DNA of 10,541 nt, taken from assembly GCA_031289875.1 (NCBI GenBank), contig JAITOO010000214.1, positions 1-10,541 on the forward strand, in the 5' to 3' direction. The stretch is from Flavobacteriaceae bacterium (lineage in GTDB: Bacteria > Bacteroidota > Bacteroidia > Flavobacteriales > Weeksellaceae). Position 1 is the stretch's first letter, and each line of letters starts with the position of its first letter. The notes beneath the pieces are model-generated. The model was given only the letters and a program-made list of their open reading frames with translations, made no database searches and was not told the origin of the DNA. A program made the translations under genes and the position numbers. Positions 6,180 through 10,541 of this stretch are shown piece by piece.

Positions 6180-7715
6180 TCACATTCCATTGAACCAGTT
6201 GGCAGGATTTTGAGGAGTGCTTCCTTTCCAGATTTGAAATCCGAGTAATGTATTGGAATCGTCCGTGTAGATTCTTCCCAGCGCCTGTCCCGCTTTCACC
6301 GCATCTCCCGACGAAACGATAACCGTTTCCAGATTGGAATACAGCGTGTAATAATCTCCGTGATTGACCAGCACAGCACGACCGCCGCCCGGCACTGAAA
6401 TAATTCGAGTTACCTTGCCGTTGAACACGGCTTTTGCCAAGCTTCCCGCTGTGGAGGCAATTTCAACACCGTGACTCTCCGTGTAAATTTCAGGGACAAT
6501 CGGGTGAGGCGAACGTCCGAAGTGGACAATTACCTGTCCTTCCACAGGCCAAGGCATGTCTTTTCGGCTTGCTTCAAACGACCTCGTAAGCGCATCTGAA
6601 GCAGATGACGCTGGTGAAGATGGCGTTGATACGCCCATAGATTTGAGTTTGGCTTCTGCTTTAGCTTCTGCCTTATCGGCTTCATTGGTTTTCTTGGCGA
6701 GTATTTTGTCGGCGGCGGTTTTCTCAGCCGCGGCTTTTTCGGCGGCTTTTCGAGTTTCCTCTGCTTTTCGGGCGGCTTCTTTGTCGCTGGCTTCTTTGGC
6801 TGCGGCAATACGTGCCTGTTCTGCTTTTTTCGCTGCAATGCTCGCCTGTTCTGCTTTTTGTGCTGCATTTTTTTCCGCTTCTGCTTTGGCGTCAGCGGCG
6901 AGCTTTGCGCGTTCTTCTTCGGCAGTTTTTTTGCGGAGCTTTTCCGCTTCTTCCGCCTGCCGTTTAGCTTCGGCTTCTTTGGCTTTTGCCAAGCGTATTT
7001 CTTCTGCTATAATAGCCTGCACTTGTCTGTCCAACGCTTGCCGTTGGGCTTGTTTCTGCTTGATGTTAGCTATCATATCACCCTGTTCCTTAATATATTG
7101 ATCAACGACCTGTTGTTTTTCTTTTCTTTCGAAGTCTAATTGCTCCATTTGAATCTGTTGCTGAGACAAGTTGTTGATTTTCTCTTGTTTGGCTTTTTCT
7201 TTGAGCTCAATAGTGCGTTTGATATCCGCCTGCTTGTCTGCAATTTCTTTGGCTTTTTTGTCTTGATATTCAGAATATTTTTGCAGGTATTTGATTCTCC
7301 GAAAGGCTTGTGAAATGTCTTCGGAAGAGAGAACGAACAATATTTTGTTTTGAATGGATTTGTTTTTGTACGACCGAACGAGAACCTGAGCATAATTTTT
7401 CCTCAGTTCTGCCAGATCTCTTTGCAATTTATTGATTTCCAATTGTCTGAGGTAAATTTCGTCGTCAATAAACTGGGCTTCTCTGCGCGTAGTGTTGATG
7501 AGTTTTGCCCGTGCGTTGATTTTTTTGTTCAAATTGGTGATGTACAGCAGAGATGTTTTGGATTGGTTTCTGCTGGTTTCCAGCGCCTTGTTCAGTTCGG
7601 AGATTTCCTGTTTCAATTGGGCGCTCTGTTTTTGCAAAGTTTCCTTGTTGTATTGCCCGAACGCAAATGCACAAAAAAAGATGAATATAAATGTATATAA
7701 ATATTTCAGTTTCAT
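6180..7715 (-). CDS. EnvC-like murein hydrolase activator (degenerate LytM/M23 domain)
   Basis: From the ATG at 7715 the protein has 511 residues. It begins with a signal peptide (MKLKYLYTFIFIFFCAFAFG, 1-20), then a long periplasmic coiled coil (about 24-240) as in EnvC. An Ala/Lys/Glu-rich stretch follows (about 240-360), then a Ser/Pro linker (362-376) and a C-terminal LytM fold (about 387-511, ending NPANWF). Metal ligands of active M23 peptidases are missing: the first motif reads HGVEIA (Glu418 in place of Asp), the HxH position reads YSN (459-461), and LHFE is replaced by GFQI (492-495). A degenerate LytM with a coiled coil is the hallmark of EnvC, which activates cell-wall amidases at the division site rather than cutting peptidoglycan itself. 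An in-frame start at 7787 would overlap the upstream gene by 68 bp and bury the signal peptide, so 7715 is preferred, leaving a 4-bp gap. It is last in the dut operon. Confidence 0.88.
   Translation of the reverse strand: MKLKYLYTFIFIFFCAFAFGQYNKETLQKQSAQLKQEISELNKALETSRNQSKTSLLYITNLNKKINARAKLINTTRREAQFIDDEIYLRQLEINKLQRDLAELRKNYAQVLVRSYKNKSIQNKILFVLSSEDISQAFRRIKYLQKYSEYQDKKAKEIADKQADIKRTIELKEKAKQEKINNLSQQQIQMEQLDFERKEKQQVVDQYIKEQGDMIANIKQKQAQRQALDRQVQAIIAEEIRLAKAKEAEAKRQAEEAEKLRKKTAEEERAKLAADAKAEAEKNAAQKAEQASIAAKKAEQARIAAAKEASDKEAARKAEETRKAAEKAAAEKTAADKILAKKTNEADKAEAKAEAKLKSMGVSTPSSPASSASDALTRSFEASRKDMPWPVEGQVIVHFGRSPHPIVPEIYTESHGVEIASTAGSLAKAVFNGKVTRIISVPGGGRAVLVNHGDYYTLYSNLETVIVSSGDAVKAGQALGRIYTDDSNTLLGFQIWKGSTPQNPANWFNGM
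6805..6864 (-). repeat. Tandem 30-bp repeat in the EnvC Ala/Lys-rich segment
   Basis: Two adjacent 30-bp units (6805-6834 and 6835-6864) agree at about 25 of 30 bases by eye and encode consecutive decapeptides of the pattern KAEQA(S/R)IAA(K/A). The flanking Ala/Lys/Glu-rich sequence looks like further, more decayed copies, suggesting growth of this segment by duplication. Confidence 0.6.
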
Positions 7716-7719
7716 TCGT

Positions 7720-8517
7720 TTACTTAATTTCTTTTTGCGTATATCCTTTGGGTATGTCAAAAGGAGTTTCCATTTCTCCAACTTCAAATTTATTATACTC
7801 TAACGAAATTTTGGATTCTTTCTTTTGTTTTATGAAAATTTTAATACTTTTCGGCAGGTTGATGCCTTCAAAAACGACATAATTTTCGTAGTCGATTTGG
7901 AGGAAAACATTCTTGATTTTGTCTTCCAAAACGACCTGTTTCAAATTGAAATTTCCATCGTAAACCGCCGTCCTGTCAAATGCACCGGAATCCTTTTCTG
8001 CACCTATTTTCATAGCTTTTTTGGAAGTGAGGATGAACGTATTGTTTTCATCAGAAAAATTGAAATCGTCATGGGTCAAAGGGAAAAAAATTCTGCCCGT
8101 CAGCAGGGCTTCCGCACTGTCATAATCCAGAAAGTCAATTTTTAACAAATTATTAAGAAATTGATAATCGGAATCAATGTACGTTTTCCCCAGTTTTTCG
8201 TACATTTTAAAACTGCTTGGCGTAATGTTTGCCCGCGCTACGGTAATGAAAGCCATCGAAGCGTTTGACCAAATTTGCTTTCCATGATTGATGTACAGCG
8301 TCAGCGCAACAGACGGAGAGTTCTTATTCGTCTGAATCTCGGCAGTCGCTTTTATTTTTAACCGGCTGAAATTTAACGGGGTATTAATGTACTCGAAGAG
8401 ATTTCTCTCGCTTGCACCGGTAGTTGTGTTTTTATTGGGCGGAGAAACTGTCGTTTTCTGCGTGCCGCAGGACATTAATATACTGAAACCGATGCAGGTG
8501 AAAAGAATTTTCTTCAT
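7720..8517 (-). CDS. DUF4292 lipoprotein, possible LolB-like outer-membrane protein
   Basis: A 265-residue protein starting with a lipoprotein signal: MKKILFTCIGFSILMSC, with the lipidated Cys at position 17 (lipobox L-M-S-C). The residues after Cys (GTQKTTVSPP) lack the acidic cluster that marks surface-exposed lipoproteins in Bacteroidota, so a periplasm-facing anchor is likely. The mature part matches the DUF4292 pattern in my judgement: alternating beta strands (SRLKIKATAEIQ, VALTLYINHGKQIW), a YIDSDYQFLNNLL segment (114-126), and a C-terminal ISLEYNKFEVGE with PFDIPKGY. I recall this family being related in fold to LolA/LolB lipoprotein carriers, which bind acyl chains; that is not visible as a motif here. 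It lies 25 bp after the nucleotidyltransferase gene and 4 bp before the EnvC gene, so it is surely co-transcribed. Family assignment is good; function is inference. Confidence 0.82.
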   Translation of the reverse strand: MKKILFTCIGFSILMSCGTQKTTVSPPNKNTTTGASERNLFEYINTPLNFSRLKIKATAEIQTNKNSPSVALTLYINHGKQIWSNASMAFITVARANITPSSFKMYEKLGKTYIDSDYQFLNNLLKIDFLDYDSAEALLTGRIFFPLTHDDFNFSDENNTFILTSKKAMKIGAEKDSGAFDRTAVYDGNFNLKQVVLEDKIKNVFLQIDYENYVVFEGINLPKSIKIFIKQKKESKISLEYNKFEVGEMETPFDIPKGYTQKEIK

Positions 8518-8542
8518 ATAATTTTTTTAATTTATTGAATTG

Positions 8543-9559
8543 TCATTTTGATTGAAAGTCTAAAACGCTGTAATCTCCCAGACTGATTGAGCGGGAAACG
8601 CCGTAATACTTAGCCGAATTGCCAATCATGGAGTTGTTCAAATTGCCGTGAGAAATATAAGTATCTTCTTGAATTAGAGAGTTTTCTATATTGCTATTGT
8701 CAATTTTTGTTCCTTTGCCGAGCGAAACGTGCGGACCGATTTTTGAATTAATCACCGACACACTTTCCCCGATGAAGCAAGGAGGAATAATCAAACTATT
8801 CAGAATTTTTGCGCTTTCAGGGAAATTTTTCATGTTTTCCAGTTCGTATTCAAGGATTTTCATGTTGGTTTCGAGTGTTGCGTTTTTGTTTCCGCAGTCC
8901 ATCCAGTCATCAACTCTTCCGGGCGTAAATGTTGCACCTTTTGTCCGCATATTTTCTAAAGCCTCCGTCAGTTGATATTCTCCCGAAGGGCATATGTCAT
9001 TATCAATCAAATAATTGACTTCTTCCATCAATTTTTCTGCGCTTTTGAAATAATAAATTCCGATGATAGCCAAATCGGAGACAAATTTTTTAGGTTTTTC
9101 GATGAAATCGGTGATAACTCCTGAATTGTTCAACTTCACCACGCCGAATGCGCTTGGATTTTCGACTTTTTTGACCCAGACTACGCTGTCGGCATCTTTG
9201 TCCATCACGAAATCTGCACGGAAAAGCGTGTCTGCAAAGGCGATGATAATTGGTCCCTGCATGCTTTCTTTGGCGCAGTGAATGGCATGTGCCGTTCCCA
9301 ACGGTTTCAACTGTTGATAAATGGTCGGTTTTGCGCCCAAATTGTGGGCGACTTTTTTCAATTTATTTTCAATTTCCGGTCCGAAATCGCCAATAATAAA
9401 GGCTATTTCGTCTATTTTTTCGTGAACTACTTTGGTTATGTCTTCCACCAGCCTCTGTACGATGGGTTTTCCTGCAATCGGAATCAGAGGTTTTGGTACG
9501 GTCAGCGTGTGGGGTCTTAGTCGAGAGCCTCTTCCTGCCATTGGTACAATTATTTTCAT
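8543..9559 (-). CDS. Sugar-phosphate nucleotidyltransferase with left-handed beta-helix tail
   Basis: A 338-residue enzyme of the RmlA/GlmU/GalU-like pyrophosphorylase family, which joins a sugar 1-phosphate to an NTP to give an NDP-sugar and pyrophosphate. The nucleotide-binding loop is MAGRGSRLRPHT (7-18), followed by PKPLIPIAGKP (22-32) with the conserved Lys23. GTAHAI (88-93) contacts the base, and FADTLF (108-113) supplies the metal-binding Asp110. FIEKPK (152-157), GEYQLTEAL (193-201) and WMDCGN (219-224) complete the catalytic domain. Residues from about 250 carry hexapeptide-like turns (INSKIG, IDNSNI, IENSLI, LNNSMIG) of a short left-handed beta helix. The sugar and nucleotide cannot be read from sequence; such genes feed cell-envelope polysaccharide synthesis. 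It lies 78 bp after dut with no -7 box in the gap, so it is probably in the dut transcript. Confidence 0.9.
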   Translation of the reverse strand: MKIIVPMAGRGSRLRPHTLTVPKPLIPIAGKPIVQRLVEDITKVVHEKIDEIAFIIGDFGPEIENKLKKVAHNLGAKPTIYQQLKPLGTAHAIHCAKESMQGPIIIAFADTLFRADFVMDKDADSVVWVKKVENPSAFGVVKLNNSGVITDFIEKPKKFVSDLAIIGIYYFKSAEKLMEEVNYLIDNDICPSGEYQLTEALENMRTKGATFTPGRVDDWMDCGNKNATLETNMKILEYELENMKNFPESAKILNSLIIPPCFIGESVSVINSKIGPHVSLGKGTKIDNSNIENSLIQEDTYISHGNLNNSMIGNSAKYYGVSRSISLGDYSVLDFQSK

Positions 9560-9637
9560 TCCTCTTCTTTTTTGTTCTATAAAATTATAAAAATAATGTG
9601 ATATTGTATGTGTGTTCCCATATGATTTTTTTCATCT

Positions 9638-10075
9638 TTATTTGATTCCGGAACTGCCGTAACCTCCTGCGCCTCTTTGAGTTTCTTGGAGTTCTGCAAC
9701 TTCTTCCCATACAATGGTTTCATGCTTGGCAATCACCAATTGCGCAATGCGGTCGCCATCGTTAATAGTAAAATTTTCTTTGGAAAGATTAATCAGAATC
9801 ACGCCAAGTTCGCCGCGATAGTCTGCATCAACTGTTCCGGGCGAGTTTGGGCAGCTGATACCGTGTTTCAAAGCCAATCCGCTGCGCGGGCGCACTTGTC
9901 CCTCGTATCCCTCCGGAATTTCTACATATAACCCCGTAGGAATCAACTTTCTATCCAACGGTTCTAAAACTACGGGTTCGTCCAAGTTTGCCCGTAAATC
10001 CATGCCGGCAGACAAAGCAGTTTTATACTCGGGAAGCTCGTGCTTCGATGTATTGATAATTTTAATTATAATCAT
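9638..10075 (-). CDS. dut: dUTP diphosphatase (dUTPase)
   Basis: Trimeric dUTPase hydrolyses dUTP to dUMP and pyrophosphate, keeping uracil out of DNA and supplying dUMP for thymidylate synthesis. All five family motifs are present in 145 residues: AGMDLRA (23-29), RPRSGLA (62-68), [13 protein letters not shown] (77-89) with catalytic Asp83, GDRIAQL (107-113), and the flexible C-terminal [10 protein letters not shown] (134-143) that closes over the substrate. Length is normal. The ATG start at 10075 sits 27 nt after an exact -7 box. It is the first gene of the leftward run dut - nucleotidyltransferase - DUF4292 - envC-like; a dUTPase leading an envelope operon is, from memory, a common arrangement in Bacteroidota. 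Confidence 0.97.
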   Translation of the reverse strand: MIIIKIINTSKHELPEYKTALSAGMDLRANLDEPVVLEPLDRKLIPTGLYVEIPEGYEGQVRPRSGLALKHGISCPNSPGTVDADYRGELGVILINLSKENFTINDGDRIAQLVIAKHETIVWEEVAELQETQRGAGGYGSSGIK

Positions 10076-10101
10076 AGCGCCTCTTTTTTATTGAGGGGAA
10101 A

Positions 10102-10109
10102 CAAAGGTA
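10102..10109 (-). promoter_or_regulatory. -7 box of the dut operon
   Basis: On the minus strand the box reads TACCTTTG, identical to the one before the DUF6909 operon. It ends 27 nt before the dut ATG. No clean TTG is seen at the -33 distance (only a T-rich stretch around 10126-10140). No other TAnnTTTG box is found in the gaps inside the downstream gene run, which supports a single transcript. Confidence 0.58.
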
Positions 10110-10193
10110 AGAGAATTAAATTTACTGAAAAAAGTTTTTTGATTAAATGACAGAAATTATCGGTGAACCCTCATATTTTGTTAAAAATTCATC

Positions 10194-10233
10194 AAAAAAC
10201 AAGCAGCCTCAAAAAAAATGAAACTGCTTGTTT
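10194..10233 (-). terminator. Rho-independent terminator of the right-edge gene
   Basis: AAACAAGCAG (10197-10206) and CTGCTTGTTT (10224-10233) form a perfect 10-bp stem around a 17-nt loop. On the minus strand the stem runs into six consecutive T (10199-10194), as expected for intrinsic termination. It begins 25 bp after the stop codon of the partial gene (10258) and insulates the dut promoter about 90 bp further on. Confidence 0.78.
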
Positions 10234-10257
10234 CCGGTCTCATTCAAAAATTCGCGT

Positions 10258-10541
10258 TTATTTAAAATCTGCGTTCGTCAATATAGGGTTGATTTGATAA
10301 TTTTTGATGGTCACTGTCCATTCATGTATTTCTCCTTCTCCTTCTGCGTCCGTCACCATCACTAATTTTGTAGGAAGTTTGTATCCGTCAAAGATTTTAT
10401 AATCAGAGTATTCTATATGTGACAGGTCGCTGGTGGCGGCTGCTTTTATTTTCAAACCGCTTTTCACATCATAATAGGCAACTGCATGTTCTCTTTCTTT
10501 GCTTGTGATGACTACTTTATAGGCGTCTTCTCCATTCAGAG
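10258..10541 (-). CDS. C-terminal part of a LolA-like or protease-associated protein (partial)
   Basis: The frame is open from the right window edge to the stop at 10258, giving the last 94 residues. They read LNGEDAYKVVI and onward, then YYDVKSGLKIKA, YSDYKIFDGYKLPTKLVM and KNYQINPIL, ending TNADFK. The order of short beta strands (G-x-D-A-Y, YYD-x-x-S/T-G-L, DY-x-x-x-DG-x-x-x-P, then INP) is that of LolA-like outer-membrane lipoprotein-sorting proteins in Bacteroidota. The same domain also occurs at the C-terminus of some M16 zinc proteases of this phylum. Without the N-terminal part the two cannot be separated. A GTG at 10467 is internal, not a start, because the frame continues upstream in good coding sequence. 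A strong terminator follows. Confidence 0.75.
   Translation of the reverse strand, partial: LNGEDAYKVVITSKEREHAVAYYDVKSGLKIKAAATSDLSHIEYSDYKIFDGYKLPTKLVMVTDAEGEGEIHEWTVTIKNYQINPILTNADFK

Noticed and set aside
6556..7101. Long rightward open frame (181 codons) rich in Ala and Ser
   Set aside because: It is the antisense reading of the Ala/Lys/Glu-rich segment of the EnvC gene, where codon composition keeps the opposite strand free of stops. It has no promoter and no recognisable family.
7716..7787. Earlier in-frame start (7787) for the EnvC-like protein
   Set aside because: It overlaps the DUF4292 gene by 68 bp and adds 24 charged residues before a signal peptide. The ATG at 7715 places the signal peptide first and leaves a 4-bp gap.
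1..10541. Mobile element, defence island, CRISPR, tRNA or rRNA
   Set aside because: No transposase, integrase, terminal inverted repeats, spaced direct repeats or RNA-gene sequence seen; gene content and composition are even across the window.

Overview
The window looks like a chromosomal segment of a member of the Bacteroidota. The genes are moderately AT-rich. Several families are typical of this phylum: DUF6909, DUF4254, DUF4292, and a small TatA with the [10 protein letters not shown] signature. Shine-Dalgarno sites are essentially absent. Bacteroidota-type -7 boxes (TAnnTTTG) lie 18-27 nt upstream of the start codons of the leading genes. I cannot place it more precisely. I see no rRNA, tRNA, IS element, phage gene or CRISPR array, and no convincing new defence or mobile system. 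The content is mostly housekeeping and cell-envelope genes.

Layout. (1) Positions 1-258 form a promoter-rich divergent intergenic region, with the first codons of a leftward gene at the left edge. (2) Positions 280-3908 hold a tight rightward operon: a DUF6909 protein with nucleosidase/phosphorylase-like sequence signatures, a two-membrane-segment Wzz-like protein, and a Gfo/Idh/MocA oxidoreductase resembling nucleotide-sugar dehydrogenases. (3) A YfcE-type phosphoesterase (leftward) and truA (rightward) diverge from a 25-bp gap, and both start with TTG. (4) tatA (57 aa) and a DUF4254 gene form a short leftward operon behind a good promoter. (5) Positions 6180-10075 hold a leftward run, dut - NDP-sugar pyrophosphorylase-like - DUF4292 lipoprotein - EnvC-like murein hydrolase activator, with a -7 box ahead of dut. 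(6) The right edge holds the C-terminus of a leftward LolA-like or protease-associated protein, followed by a strong rho-independent terminator.

Functionally, the left operon suggests polysaccharide or nucleotide-sugar work plus a purine-related enzyme. The right operon joins nucleotide-pool hygiene (dUTPase) to envelope biogenesis: sugar activation, a possible LolB-like outer-membrane lipoprotein, and an activator of peptidoglycan amidases. The points most worth a second look are the AMP-nucleosidase-like core of the DUF6909 protein, the stacked promoters at 55-261, the divergent TTG-start pair, the alanine/lysine-rich TolA-like insert in the EnvC protein, and the tatA-DUF4254 pairing.
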